This document shows positions 1 through 8,887 of a DNA stretch of 42,824 nucleotides, piece by piece. Where the stretch lies: positions 1-42,824 of the forward strand of contig CALDHY010000088.1 of assembly GCA_937901445.1 (NCBI GenBank), given 5' to 3'. Both the position numbers and the translations under genes were made by a program. Under the pieces are notes generated by a model. It was not told the origin of the DNA. It did not search any database and saw only the letters and a list, made by a program, of their open reading frames with translations. The stretch comes from an uncultured Selenomonadales bacterium. GTDB taxonomy: Bacteria; Bacillota; Negativicutes; Selenomonadales; Selenomonadaceae. How positions within the stretch are numbered: position 1 is the first letter of the stretch; every line of letters begins with the position of its first letter.

Positions 1-10
1 GCGGGCGCGG

Positions 11-66
11 CACTTTTTCTTTGGTACTTTCTTTTTTTGCTGTTGAAAAAAGAAAGTACATTTAAA
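11..66. repeat. GTACTTTC hairpin element, copy 1
   Basis: A perfect 14-bp inverted repeat: GTACTTTCTTTTTT at 24-37 pairs with its complement at 46-59, with an 8-nt loop. The flanks (CACTTTTTCTTTG before, ATTTAA after) are shared with a second copy at 25772-25823, and a one-arm copy lies at 30421-30441. It lies downstream of the flagellar operon terminator. Function unknown; the stem is A/T-rich and could fold in RNA from either strand. Confidence 0.7.
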
Positions 67-81
67 TATAAAAAAATTTCA

Positions 82-117
82 AGAAAAAAATAAGAGTCAG
101 GGAAAATTCCCCAACTC
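82..117 (-). terminator. Rho-independent terminator of the flagellar operon
   Basis: On the minus strand an 11-bp stem (positions 117-107 with 104-94, two G.T pairs) closes a 2-nt loop and is followed by a T-rich tract (91-82). It lies 22 nt after the stop of the fliT-like gene, so that gene is probably the last of the operon. Confidence 0.85.
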
Positions 118-138
118 CCTTAAATTAAACCGGAAAAA

Positions 139-492
139 TTAATACTTTCGATTAAAAGCAACACTGCTGCGCCCGATCAATGAATTACCCAAATCATAGG
201 ATTTAACCATACTGTTTTGGCGGCGGGATTTATTGAGCCACGCGCGCGCCTTGTACATAATTTCTTTGTCGAGCGGTTTAATTTCTTCAGCCATTGCTTT
301 AAATTCGTCAAGCTGTCGATAATCTTTTGAAGGCAACGCTTCAATTTTTTCAATAAGCTGTGTACGTTGCGGCACAAGTGAAAGGAAAGTGTCGATATCT
401 TGCCTGTCAATAAATTTCAGCAATTCTTTTGTAACTGAAAGGTACGTTTGCCAAAGATTGGCGGCTTGTGTCTTAACTTCATCTTCAGACAT
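139..492 (-). CDS. FliT-like flagellar protein
   Basis: A 117-residue, mostly helical, charged protein that is the last gene of the late flagellar operon, directly after fliS. In many bacteria this slot holds FliT, the export chaperone of the cap protein FliD. Size, helical character and position fit a FliT-type chaperone, but sequence recognition alone is weak. The ATG start has an AAAGGAG site that lies inside the end of fliS, one base separates the two reading frames, and the genes are probably translationally coupled. A terminator follows. The C-terminus (about residues 85-117) is basic and Ser/Asn-rich. It could instead be a lineage-specific protein of this operon. Confidence 0.6.
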   Translation of the reverse strand: MSEDEVKTQAANLWQTYLSVTKELLKFIDRQDIDTFLSLVPQRTQLIEKIEALPSKDYRQLDEFKAMAEEIKPLDKEIMYKARAWLNKSRRQNSMVKSYDLGNSLIGRSSVAFNRKY

Positions 493-493
493 T

Positions 494-892
494 TTAAGAC
501 ACTCCTTTTTTTGCCTTGCCTTTTTCGATACGCGCCTTTTTCATTGCCTCTACCCACGCGTCGCGCAATTCAGAAATAATTTCCTTAGCCTCGACAACTT
601 TTGAAGTATCGCTTTTCATGTTTCCCTCAACAAGCCTATCGAAAACATAATTGTACAACGGAAGCAGTTGGTGTGAAATTTCGTAGTCCATATTCAAAGT
701 TACGCGAAATTCCGAAATGATACGCTGCGCCTTTTGCAAGAAAGTATTGGCGTCCTCGTACTTTTTAGCGTCGATAGCCTCAATTCCTTCATCCATAAAT
801 TTTAAACAACCGTTGTACAGCATCAGCGTCAACTGCTCCGGCGGCGCGTTCAAAACTTGTTGCCGCCGATATTCTTCCGCTGCATTCACCAT
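494..892 (-). CDS. fliS: Flagellin export chaperone FliS
   Basis: A 132-residue helical-bundle chaperone that binds the C-terminus of flagellin in the cytosol and keeps it from polymerising before export. The N-terminal pattern EEYRRQQVLNAPPEQLTLML followed by YNGCLKF is characteristic of FliS, and the length is usual for the family. It lies between fliD and the fliT-like gene, the common order. The ATG is preceded by a GGAGG run about 11-14 nt upstream, a slightly long spacing. The tail is lysine-rich (about residues 118-132). No flagellin gene, its expected client, is in this window. Confidence 0.95.
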   Translation of the reverse strand: MVNAAEEYRRQQVLNAPPEQLTLMLYNGCLKFMDEGIEAIDAKKYEDANTFLQKAQRIISEFRVTLNMDYEISHQLLPLYNYVFDRLVEGNMKSDTSKVVEAKEIISELRDAWVEAMKKARIEKGKAKKGVS

Positions 893-924
893 ATCAACAC
901 CAGCTCCCTCCGTAAAATTATTAA

Positions 925-3381
925 TTATTGAAATGCACCTGTAACGTAATTAAGCTGCGCGCCCAAAAGTGCAAGCGAACTTTCCATTGCGTCATATTTT
1001 TTATAAAGTTGAGTTTCAAACGCCTTCATCATACGTTGGAAGTTACTCATTTTAGTTTGAAGTTCGCGCATCAAGTTATTTAATTCGCTGTCTTCAGTAA
1101 CGCCTGCAGTAGTTCCGGAAACAGCTTTAACGCTCTTCATACTGTTCATAAAGACATCGCCGAGTCTCTGTGCAACGCCATTGAAAGAAGATCTTTCAAC
1201 TTTCTTTGTAACTTCAACGCCATCTTTCAAAACGGCTGTACCTATTGAATTATTGGTTGTCCAAATTTGTTTGCCGTTGACTTCCCTCAAGTATTGAGTT
1301 TCGCCGCTGTCAAGTTTTGCAAAAATATTATAAACGGCGTCGGGGTCTTCGGCAAGTGCGGCATTGAGTTTATCTTCGTCAAGGGTAAGTTGCCCTTTCA
1401 AGCCGGTTGTAGAAACGCCGACTGAAAAAACAGTATTGTACTTGCCGCTGATACCGTCAACTTTTTCAGATACGGCGGAGCGAAGTTCGGTAATAATTTT
1501 GCCAAGCGTGTTATCGTGGTAAAGTAAACCGGCTTTAGCTTTTTCTTCCCATTTTTCGATTTGCTCTTCCTTCATATTTTCTTTTTGAGTGGAGGTAAGC
1601 GGTTTATAATCGCTGTTGGGTTTTTCGTCGTACCACTTATAAAGCTTAGTCATAAGCGCGTTATAATCGCTGACAAAAGATTTAACTTTTTCGACAATCG
1701 CTGCTGTATCTTGTGTAACGCTGACTGCAACATTTTTACCATCAGTTTCATTGACGAAGTTATAACTTACGCCGTTTACTGTAGTTTTGTTTGAGTCAAT
1801 GTCATATCTTACGCCGTCAATTTTAACGCTGCCGTTTTCGCCGGAACGTTTTGTTTCTTCGCCTGCCGTAAAGTCTAAGACGCTTCCAGTGAGTGCACCG
1901 TTTGAAGATTGTTGCAAGCCGAATGAATCAAACAATTTTTCCGTGTTGGTAGCGGCACCTTTTGAAGTATCGCTGGTAAGTGATATATTAATTTGATTTT
2001 CTTCGCCGCTTTCTTTGTTGTAAAGGGAAAATCTGTCTTGAACTGAATCATAAGTGGCGCGGACGTTTGTATTTTGGCTGTTAATTTTTGAAGCAAAATC
2101 ATTCAAAGTAAAGCCGTTTACAAGATCTCCGTAAGTGATTTTAATATTTTGGTCGCCGGTATTTGTAATGGTAGTACCGGTGGTGTTAGCTTTTGCAGTG
2201 TAAGTAATATTATTTACAGTAGTAATATTGCCGTCAAAAGCAACAGTTTGTCCGTCAATCGTTCCACCTGCGTTTGTGCCGCTAAAAGTTTTGGTAAAAG
2301 TTGTCGACGAATCTGATATGCCGGAAGAATTTCCAAAAAACAGTATATTTGCAAAGTAGCCGTTATTGACAGAAGAATTTGCAGTTGTGAATTTTGAATT
2401 TGCGCTCTCGGAAGCTGATATTGTAAATTTACTTTGAGAAGTTATATCTGCGGTATTTGTTATTGAAATTCCGCCCGAACCATTATCAGTAGTCAAACTT
2501 GCCTTAAGCGTCAATCCGGCATCTTCAAATTTTGCATTAAGATTTGTTAAGAAATTTCCAACTGTATCATTTAAATCTTTGAAAGAAAAACTTATATCGG
2601 CTGATGTTTTACCGTCGTTGAAAGTATAAGTAAATGCAGTTTCAGTGCTTGTAGAGTTATTGGAAAAAACGTTTCCAATACCGTTGTCGTCAAACGTGCT
2701 GTACACCGTTGAACTTGCATTATATCCGGAGCTAAGTTTTCCGGTTGAAGTTGCCGCTGTAGCAATGCTTGTAATTATAACTTTATGTTCATTATCATCT
2801 GAATCTGTTGAGGCGTCGGGGCTTGCCGTTGCAGTTACGGCGTTTTCATCACTTGATGCCAAAAGCCCGTTCTTGCCGTCATTGAGTGAAAAGAAAATAG
2901 CCGTATCTGTTGCGTTATATTCAGTTGCAGTGCCGCCAATACTTATAGTGCCGTCAGAACTTTTTGTAAGTGTACCGCCAAACAAAATGCTTTGAAGTTG
3001 ATTTTTTAATTTGTCGTTGTCGTTTTCACGTTCCATTTCTGTACCGATTAAGTAAACATTTGACGCGAGGCTTTCAACGTTGACGTAGTGCGTCATGATG
3101 GCGGCGGTTGCGTTAGCCGTTGCTGAAACTGACGTAGAATCAGAACTTGACGCGCCGCGTGCGTTCATATTGCTTGACATTTTATACTGTGAAAGAGTGG
3201 AGCTGTTGAAAGTTTGAAGTTCGCCGTAAAGGCTGAGAAATTCGGATTTCTTCCACTCATTTTTAGTATACTTTTGTTGCATTTTGTCATATTCGTTTTG
3301 CTTGCTGAGCATACCGACCTTAACCATAGATTCAACATCGAGACCGGAGCCGGACAAGCCGTAAATTCCATTAACGCCCAT
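925..3381 (-). CDS. fliD: Flagellar hook-associated protein 2 (filament cap) FliD
   Basis: FliD forms the cap at the filament tip and assists flagellin insertion. The N-terminal domain (about 1-110) begins MGVNGIYGLSGSGLDVESMV, a typical FliD_N start. The C-terminal FliD_C domain (about 520-818) has the pattern LTLDEDKLNAALAEDPDAV and a heptad-rich tail. At 818 residues it is longer than most FliD. The extra length is a Ser/Thr/Asn-rich middle region (about 130-500), presumably surface-exposed and variable. The ATG has a strong AAGGAGGG site. A hairpin with a T tract lies between flaG and this gene, so its expression may be partly uncoupled from upstream genes. Confidence 0.95.
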   Translation of the reverse strand: MGVNGIYGLSGSGLDVESMVKVGMLSKQNEYDKMQQKYTKNEWKKSEFLSLYGELQTFNSSTLSQYKMSSNMNARGASSSDSTSVSATANATAAIMTHYVNVESLASNVYLIGTEMERENDNDKLKNQLQSILFGGTLTKSSDGTISIGGTATEYNATDTAIFFSLNDGKNGLLASSDENAVTATASPDASTDSDDNEHKVIITSIATAATSTGKLSSGYNASSTVYSTFDDNGIGNVFSNNSTSTETAFTYTFNDGKTSADISFSFKDLNDTVGNFLTNLNAKFEDAGLTLKASLTTDNGSGGISITNTADITSQSKFTISASESANSKFTTANSSVNNGYFANILFFGNSSGISDSSTTFTKTFSGTNAGGTIDGQTVAFDGNITTVNNITYTAKANTTGTTITNTGDQNIKITYGDLVNGFTLNDFASKINSQNTNVRATYDSVQDRFSLYNKESGEENQINISLTSDTSKGAATNTEKLFDSFGLQQSSNGALTGSVLDFTAGEETKRSGENGSVKIDGVRYDIDSNKTTVNGVSYNFVNETDGKNVAVSVTQDTAAIVEKVKSFVSDYNALMTKLYKWYDEKPNSDYKPLTSTQKENMKEEQIEKWEEKAKAGLLYHDNTLGKIITELRSAVSEKVDGISGKYNTVFSVGVSTTGLKGQLTLDEDKLNAALAEDPDAVYNIFAKLDSGETQYLREVNGKQIWTTNNSIGTAVLKDGVEVTKKVERSSFNGVAQRLGDVFMNSMKSVKAVSGTTAGVTEDSELNNLMRELQTKMSNFQRMMKAFETQLYKKYDAMESSLALLGAQLNYVTGAFQ

Positions 3382-3414
3382 TGTAAATCCCTCCTTGAAA
3401 AAATGTGCGTAATT

Positions 3415-3449
3415 TAAAAATAAGCGTCAAGAGTTTCCAACTTGACGCT
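3415..3449 (-). terminator. Hairpin terminator or attenuator between flaG and fliD
   Basis: A perfect 9-bp inverted repeat, AGCGTCAAG (3423-3431) and CTTGACGCT (3441-3449), is followed on the minus strand by TATTTTT. It lies after the flaG stop and before the fliD ribosome binding site. It may reduce read-through into fliD-fliS-fliT rather than end the operon, because no clear promoter was seen between it and fliD. Confidence 0.65.
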
Positions 3450-3507
3450 CAATGCAGATATGACGCTTGGGCGAATTGCAAGATCAACTTACAATATCGC
3501 AAAAGTA

Positions 3508-3987
3508 TCAAGCACTTTCATCAATAAAAGTACCGATAAAGGCGTCCATCCAGATTTTTCCTTTAACAATGTTTTTAACCATTTCTTCCGGCGGCAATTC
3601 TTTAATAACGTCTCCGCTTTCTTTGTCTACCAGAGCGACGGAAAACATTCCGGCTTCTTTGTGGTAATTGAACTCAAGGTTAGCGTTAATTTTGCTCATA
3701 AGCTTGTTAAGTTCTTGAGTAATGTTTTGAAGAGCCTTTTCATCCATCGGTTTTTTGAGTTGGACTTCAACATCATCTTGCGCCTTTTTGTTGGTGTCGG
3801 CGTCAGTTTGAATGCTTTTTGCGTCCACAATGAAACGACTCTGAGAGTTTACCGCTGTTGCCGGCGCGTCAAAATTTTGTGCATTTTGCGCGTTTTGATT
3901 TGCGCCTTCACGAGCAGTAGCGTTGTACCTTTCAGCCGCGTTTACCACGACTGCCGCCGAAACGACATCTTGCAGCTTCCCTACCAT
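3508..3987 (-). CDS. flaG: Flagellar protein FlaG
   Basis: FlaG is a small protein of late flagellar operons, linked in other bacteria to filament length. The C-terminal two thirds (about 80-159) match the family: an amphipathic helix (LQNITQELNKLMSKINANLE) followed by short beta-strands and the signature KESGDVIKELPPEEMVK. The N-terminal part is Ala/Asn-rich and poorly conserved. An in-frame ATG nine bases upstream touches the AAGGAGG site, so the ATG at 3987 (MVGKLQDVV) with proper spacing was chosen, giving 159 residues. It lies between csrA and fliD. Confidence 0.9.
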   Translation of the reverse strand: MVGKLQDVVSAAVVVNAAERYNATAREGANQNAQNAQNFDAPATAVNSQSRFIVDAKSIQTDADTNKKAQDDVEVQLKKPMDEKALQNITQELNKLMSKINANLEFNYHKEAGMFSVALVDKESGDVIKELPPEEMVKNIVKGKIWMDAFIGTFIDESA

Positions 3988-4072
3988 TTTTTTCATCCTC
4001 CTTAAAATATGCCACTCGAGATCTGCGGTTTACAATGCAAAGTTTTTTATGCCGCCTTTTCTGATTGGCGTT

Positions 4073-4297
4073 TTATTTCAGGGGCAGTGCGTTATGAAGA
4101 TCTACGCTCCCCAGCTGTGCAGCCGCCCTCTGATTTTCTTCTTGTATCGCCCGATAAATTTCGCCGCGATAAATTTTAATATCCTTTGGTGCATCAATAG
4201 CAATTCGCACGTTCTCTCCCTGAACTTCAACGACATTTATGACGATATTGTCGCCAATCATAATTTGTTGGCGCGGCTTTCTCGTCAAAACGAGCAT
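4073..4297 (-). CDS. csrA: Carbon storage regulator CsrA
   Basis: An RNA-binding post-transcriptional regulator of 74 residues that in Gram-positive-type systems represses flagellin translation. The start MLVLTRKPRQQIMIGDNIVI and the segment VRIAIDAPKDIKIYRGEIYR contain the RNA-binding faces, including the GLy/Arg-type VxIAIxAP and HR/YR positions of the family. The tail is slightly long. The ATG has an AGAGGAGG site in the 17-nt gap after fliW. The adjacent fliW encodes its protein antagonist, so the FliW-CsrA-flagellin switch is probably present; the flagellin target lies outside the window. Confidence 0.97.
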   Translation of the reverse strand: MLVLTRKPRQQIMIGDNIVINVVEVQGENVRIAIDAPKDIKIYRGEIYRAIQEENQRAAAQLGSVDLHNALPLK

Positions 4298-4314
4298 TTG
4301 TTAAACCTCCTCTG

Positions 4315-4749
4315 TCATGCGTTAGGGAAGAGACGTTCTTTTGTGGTGTACTTTGATTTTTCAAGTACGATTTGTTTTGCCTTCATGTTTTCGGTATTGA
4401 GTACAATTGGTGCAAGTAAATTTGTTGTCATGTAACGAATACTGCCGTTTGGAATTGTGATAAGCGAATAATAGAAAACTTTAGTTTTTTCCGTAATTTC
4501 GAGTTCTTCCAACGTTTCGTCGTCAACTTCAAATTTATAATCAGGGAAGAACAAGAAAGGAATTGTGAGTAAGAAAGCCAAGTCCGGTGATTTCAAGGAT
4601 TGCATGAAGTAGTACGGGCTTTCTTCGTCATAAGGAAGAATAATAAATTCGTGTTCGTTCTCAAAGGCGGGGATACCGTCTTTAAAAGTTACAATTCGCT
4701 TTTCGTCAATTTCAATTTCACCAAATCTGCTGGTATTAACTTTTCTCAT
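4315..4749 (-). CDS. fliW: Flagellar assembly factor FliW
   Basis: FliW binds CsrA and flagellin in alternation, tying flagellin translation to filament export. The start MRKVNTSRFGEIEIDEKRI and the motif FKDGIPAFENEHEFIIL are characteristic. Family length is about 140-150; here 144. An upstream in-frame ATG at 4764 exists, but the run GGGGGCAGG lies between it and the ATG at 4749, so 4749 is the better start. It is followed 17 nt later by csrA, the standard arrangement. Confidence 0.95.
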   Translation of the reverse strand: MRKVNTSRFGEIEIDEKRIVTFKDGIPAFENEHEFIILPYDEESPYYFMQSLKSPDLAFLLTIPFLFFPDYKFEVDDETLEELEITEKTKVFYYSLITIPNGSIRYMTTNLLAPIVLNTENMKAKQIVLEKSKYTTKERLFPNA

Positions 4750-4821
4750 TAATCCTGCCCCCATTGCTAATTACAAATTTGTTAAGATTAACAAAAAACA
4801 AGACTGCCGAAAAGCTGAATA

Positions 4822-5403
4822 TCAAGCGTAAATATCGTATTTGTTCATTGTCACATAACGGCGAATGTAGCCTTCACTTTGCAGATACGTATGCAGACTT
4901 CCGGGCTTGTAATGGATATTTGCGAAAGGTTCCGGCTCAATTTCTGTAGAAAATTCGCCAATCTCCGGTTCTCCTACGACTTGTGCGGGAGTGTAAGTAA
5001 ATTCCGGACCGTCCATTAATTCAAATTCAACAAGATTTTCAGGTTCAACATTGTAGATTTCATTGTGTATTTGCTGTTGAATATCGTCTCCGGGTTTACC
5101 GCCGTTTTCGGCGCGTTCCCATGCAATTTGCGTCCGCCGTGAAGTTCCCGATTGAACATCTGAAAGTCCTTTCTGTCCAAATTCGCGGGTTAAATCTGTA
5201 AGGTTGCGTGCGCCCCAAGCGCGGCGGCTCGGATAGTTATTAATTTGCAGTACAGGTTGACTAACGCCTTGATTGGATCTGCCGGGTTCAAAATTGGTGT
5301 GGACTTCTGCCGGTATATAGGTGCTTTTGTCAATTCGCCCCATATGATTTCTAATGGTTGTTTGCGGCAATTCGTGTCTTGTGTTTAATCTCAACATTTG
5401 CAT
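4822..5403 (-). CDS. DUF6470 (YviE-like) flagellar-operon protein
   Basis: A 193-residue protein in the slot between flgL and fliW that in Bacillus-type operons is held by YviE. Recognisable features of DUF6470 are an N-terminal LRLNTRHELPQTTIRNHMG segment, a central helical region (about 60-120) and a C-terminal LHTYLQSEGYIRRYVTM segment. Function is not established; the position suggests a role linked to FliW/CsrA or hook-filament junction assembly. An AGGGGGTAAT site precedes the ATG. No signal peptide or membrane segment is visible. Confidence 0.8.
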   Translation of the reverse strand: MQMLRLNTRHELPQTTIRNHMGRIDKSTYIPAEVHTNFEPGRSNQGVSQPVLQINNYPSRRAWGARNLTDLTREFGQKGLSDVQSGTSRRTQIAWERAENGGKPGDDIQQQIHNEIYNVEPENLVEFELMDGPEFTYTPAQVVGEPEIGEFSTEIEPEPFANIHYKPGSLHTYLQSEGYIRRYVTMNKYDIYA

Positions 5404-5453
5404 TTCTATTACCCCCTTTCGTCAAAAAATCCTGCCAATTTTATAAAAAAATT

Positions 5454-6998
5454 TTACAAGTAGTCAACTAAAGATTGTGGCAAGACTCTGCCGCCGAGTG
5501 AAAGTGCAAGGTTGTAAACAGTTGTAAGTTGCATTAAATCTGTAGCAAGTTCTGCAACGTCCGAACTTTCAAGGTCTGAAATATCGCCGGTAAGAATTGC
5601 GTCTTGATTATCGAGCATTTCAGAAACATTGTCATAAAGCTGGAGTCTTGCGCCCAAAGTTGTTTGAGCTATATTTAAATTGGAATGTGCAACGTCCGCT
5701 AAAGTTATTCCGTCGGAACTGAGCCAACGAGCATCGCAGGCGTTGGTTTTATTATAAACGGTCAGCATATTATTCAGCATTGCCGTACCGGATTTATCAT
5801 TGCCGGAATATTCGTTGTCAAAAATATCACAACCGAATAAATCTTGTCCGGTAACGTTTACAATATCGCTGCGGGTATCGGTTGCGCCGTTGAGTTTTAC
5901 CATTGAAATATGATTGTCATCGCCGCTGTAAGTTACAACTTGTTGAGCGATTGTTTTGAAATGTAAAGTTGTAGTTTCGCCGTCTAAAGTTACTGAAATT
6001 CCGGCGGCTCCTGTATCGTTAATAATTCCGCGATTATCAAAGTATGTACTTACCATAACGGAGGCGAAATCTTCGCATTGTTCAATAGCATCTTTTAAAT
6101 CATCTTCGCTTACGTCGTCGAGATTGGCGGCAAGCGTTGTAATATAAGTGTCAGAATCCGAACTTTCGCCAATTCTTTTTAAGGCGCGTTTTAAATCGTT
6201 GTCAGTGCTTGTACCGTCGATAACGGCGGCGATAGCGTCAGAATCTGCCGCTTCGATGGTGCTTGCGGCTGTATCTTCAGTCATACGAAAATCGGCGGCA
6301 GCATATTCGCTGGCGTCAACTTCGGTAATGTAATTATAGCCTTCAGAAATTAAATCTGTATAATCATCAGTTACAAAGTCTTCAGAATAGATAAAGCCAC
6401 TGTTTGTATCGAGAAAATACGTATTATTTGAATCGTCATACAGTGTAAGCATTTGATAAAGTTCGGTATTGACATTGCCGCGTGTACCCTTGAAAAATTC
6501 TGCTTGCTTTGCGTCAAGATTTTTTGCAAGCCCGCGCGCCAAATCTCCGCTGGACATTGTGAAAGGTTGCGTTGTATCTTTTTGCCCTGCAAAGAGGAAA
6601 CGGTCTCCAAGTTGGTAATTGCAATTTGACATAACTTCTTTAATGGTGGAGTCCATTTCTTTTGCGATAGATTGTGCGTCAGATTCTGAAAGATAAGTAT
6701 TCGCCGCCTGATTAGCTTTTGTTGAAAGAGTTGCAACGTTATCAGCCATATTTTGAAGTATTGCGTCGGAATTTTTCATCCACGAATTGGCGGAATTAAC
6801 ATTTGCAGTATAGGAGGCGTTTTCATTTTGCGTGAACTGATAGCGCATTAAATTTGAATAAGCAACGGGATCATCACTGCCGCGATGAATTTTGGAACCG
6901 TCAGCCTGTTCAAAAAGTCTTTGTTGTTTTGTGTACGTTCTATTTAAAGCATTTTTGTAGTTATACAAAAAATGTACACTACTCATACGAACAGCCAT
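5454..6998 (-). CDS. flgL: Flagellar hook-associated protein 3 FlgL
   Basis: FlgL is the second junction protein between hook and filament. The N-terminal flagellin-like helix contains SSVHFLYNYKNALNRTYTKQ and the near-invariant GSKIHRGSDDPVAYSNLMRY. The C-terminal helix ends ALSLGGRVLPQSLVDYL. At 514 residues it is longer than many FlgL. The middle region (about 150-400) is Asp/Ser/Thr-rich and probably a surface domain. An AAAGGAG site precedes the ATG; a second in-frame ATG at residue 5 is possible. It lies 30 nt after flgK. Confidence 0.95.
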   Translation of the reverse strand: MAVRMSSVHFLYNYKNALNRTYTKQQRLFEQADGSKIHRGSDDPVAYSNLMRYQFTQNENASYTANVNSANSWMKNSDAILQNMADNVATLSTKANQAANTYLSESDAQSIAKEMDSTIKEVMSNCNYQLGDRFLFAGQKDTTQPFTMSSGDLARGLAKNLDAKQAEFFKGTRGNVNTELYQMLTLYDDSNNTYFLDTNSGFIYSEDFVTDDYTDLISEGYNYITEVDASEYAAADFRMTEDTAASTIEAADSDAIAAVIDGTSTDNDLKRALKRIGESSDSDTYITTLAANLDDVSEDDLKDAIEQCEDFASVMVSTYFDNRGIINDTGAAGISVTLDGETTTLHFKTIAQQVVTYSGDDNHISMVKLNGATDTRSDIVNVTGQDLFGCDIFDNEYSGNDKSGTAMLNNMLTVYNKTNACDARWLSSDGITLADVAHSNLNIAQTTLGARLQLYDNVSEMLDNQDAILTGDISDLESSDVAELATDLMQLTTVYNLALSLGGRVLPQSLVDYL

Positions 6999-7028
6999 TT
7001 GAAAAAATCTCCTTTCAGTAGATTTTTA

Positions 7029-8777
7029 TTATCTGCCGACAGTACCGGTATTATTGACGAGTCGGTCTAAGCATTCGTCCATTGTACTAAGGCAACGGGA
7101 GCACGCGCCGAATCCTTTTTGAAATTTAATCATGTCAGCAAGTTCTTCGTTCCAGTCAACGCCGCTTGTAGCGTCGCGCCAATTTTGAATTTGATCCATT
7201 ATTAAAGCTTGTTCGGAAACGCTTGTATCCATAGCCTGCGCGGCAACGCTTAACTTTGTCATTTCAGATTTATAGTAAGCGTTCAAACTGAGCGCGCCAA
7301 TGGCAGTTACGGTATTTTGAGTTTCGGTGTATCTTGTAACGGCGTAAACATTGGATCTGCCGGCAGAAACAATGTTATCGTAGGACATATTGAAAAGTTC
7401 GCTCATATAAACGGCGTTTGTGCCGTCGGCGGTGCGTCCTGCCCAATCGATTAAATGTTCCTGCATATCTTCTTCAGTCATTATCGTTGTATAATCTTCG
7501 TTGTTATCGTAAGCGGACGCGGCGGCAACGTATCTGTAACCGCCTGTTTCTTCAAAGTCTGCGTTTGTTGCAAGTGCGCCGAGAATTTTTACGCCGGTAA
7601 GTTTCAAAATATCGCCGTATTCGTCTTTGCGATAAATACCGCTGGATTCTCTGATTGTTACGTAGGTATATTTATTGACTTCATCATAGTTGTAGACATA
7701 TTGAACGCCGGTTTCACCATAAAAATTTCTGGTATCCGGAACTGAAATAGTTTTGCCGTCATCGTCATAAATTGTATTTCCGGAATCGTCTTTTGCGGCT
7801 GTAAGGTTGCCTGTCAAATCGTAGCCTTGTTTATGTTGATCATTAAAAGTTGTCAACATAAACGCCGCCATATTCGCCAAATCTTCGACGTAGTGGCGGC
7901 ATTGGTCTATAGCGTCAAATTCTGCGCGAATCGAGCCGCTTTCCGGTTTGAAGTTCGCTTTACTTTCAGCAATGTTAATAGTGTAGTCGATAACGCCGTA
8001 ATCTACGCCGTATTGGGAGCTGTTGACGCCCTTTGTAAATTCCAAGTGAAGTCTGTCTACGCTTGAAACTAAAGTTATACCGCCGCAAGTTATATTGTAC
8101 GCGCCGAAATCGTCTTCATGAACATTGATATTGATATATTTTGATAAATTATCTGCCAAAAGGTCGCGTTGGTCGCGCAGATCGTTAGCGTACGCGCCGT
8201 CGGCTTCTTGAGCGATAATCAAGCCGTTAATACTGGTAATATCTTCCATAATCTGATTTATTTCAGTTACGTGAATTTCCATTTGGTCATACATATCTTT
8301 AATTTGGTCGCGCAGTTGAACGCCTGCATTTGTAAGAGAATCGCTGAAAGCTTTTCCCTTTTCAATGACGGCAACGCGGCTTGCAGAATCTGAAGCATTT
8401 GTAGAAAGATTAAGCCACGCCTTGTAAAATTCTTGGAGTGAATCTTCAATACCGCTTTGATTTGTATCGTTGAAAACAGCCTCGACTTTGTCAAAGTTTT
8501 TGGCGCACATATCATAGTAACCTTCTTTTGAAGTTTCCGTACGAAATTGAACGTCAGCATAGATATCGCGGGCGCGTGTAATTGAGGCTGCGTCAACGCC
8601 CGTACCGATGGCAAGTCCGCTTGTAGTATAATCAGCTTTGGTTGCAACGGGGTTGACTGTTTGCTTGGAATAGCCTTTTGTATCTGCGTTTGTTATGTTG
8701 TGTCCGACGGTGTTTAATTGCATTTGGTTGATATAAACACCGCGCACCATTGTATTTAAGCCTGTGAAAGTTGACAT
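7029..8777 (-). CDS. flgK: Flagellar hook-associated protein 1 FlgK
   Basis: FlgK is the first hook-filament junction protein. The N-terminus carries the axial-protein signature (QMQLNTVGHNITNADTKGYS, residues about 17-37), and the C-terminus has the second axial segment, ending in the coiled region before GRxLSTMDECLDRLVNN-type residues. The length of 582 is normal for the family with a central variable domain. An AGGAG site precedes the ATG. A heptamer-repeat array separates it from the upstream flgN-like gene. Confidence 0.95.
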   Translation of the reverse strand: MSTFTGLNTMVRGVYINQMQLNTVGHNITNADTKGYSKQTVNPVATKADYTTSGLAIGTGVDAASITRARDIYADVQFRTETSKEGYYDMCAKNFDKVEAVFNDTNQSGIEDSLQEFYKAWLNLSTNASDSASRVAVIEKGKAFSDSLTNAGVQLRDQIKDMYDQMEIHVTEINQIMEDITSINGLIIAQEADGAYANDLRDQRDLLADNLSKYININVHEDDFGAYNITCGGITLVSSVDRLHLEFTKGVNSSQYGVDYGVIDYTINIAESKANFKPESGSIRAEFDAIDQCRHYVEDLANMAAFMLTTFNDQHKQGYDLTGNLTAAKDDSGNTIYDDDGKTISVPDTRNFYGETGVQYVYNYDEVNKYTYVTIRESSGIYRKDEYGDILKLTGVKILGALATNADFEETGGYRYVAAASAYDNNEDYTTIMTEEDMQEHLIDWAGRTADGTNAVYMSELFNMSYDNIVSAGRSNVYAVTRYTETQNTVTAIGALSLNAYYKSEMTKLSVAAQAMDTSVSEQALIMDQIQNWRDATSGVDWNEELADMIKFQKGFGACSRCLSTMDECLDRLVNNTGTVGR

Positions 8778-8796
8778 GTTAGCCGGCTCCTTTTTT

Positions 8797-8870
8797 TAGG
8801 GATTAAGGGCTAGGGGTTAAGGACTAAGGAAAATTTTTTACTAATTCCTTTGCACTTTTCCCTATTCCCT
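8797..8870. repeat. Heptamer-repeat hairpin array between flgN-like gene and flgK
   Basis: On the plus strand, units such as AGGGATT, AAGGGCT and AAGGACT run from 8797 to about 8830. A partly complementary arm (CTAATTCC, CCCTATTCCCT) follows at 8850-8870. The pyrimidine arm on the coding strand ends directly at the flgK ribosome binding site. Next to it an 18-nt perfect palindrome, GAAACGGC-TT-GCCGTTTC (8871-8888), touches the stop codon of the upstream gene. Confidence 0.75.
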
Positions 8871-8887
8871 GAAACGGCTTGCCGTTT

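Noticed and set aside
3442..4005. Plus-strand open frame of 187 codons opposite flaG
   Set aside because: It lies antisense to flaG, has no recognisable domain or good ribosome binding site, and flaG on the other strand is a clear family member.
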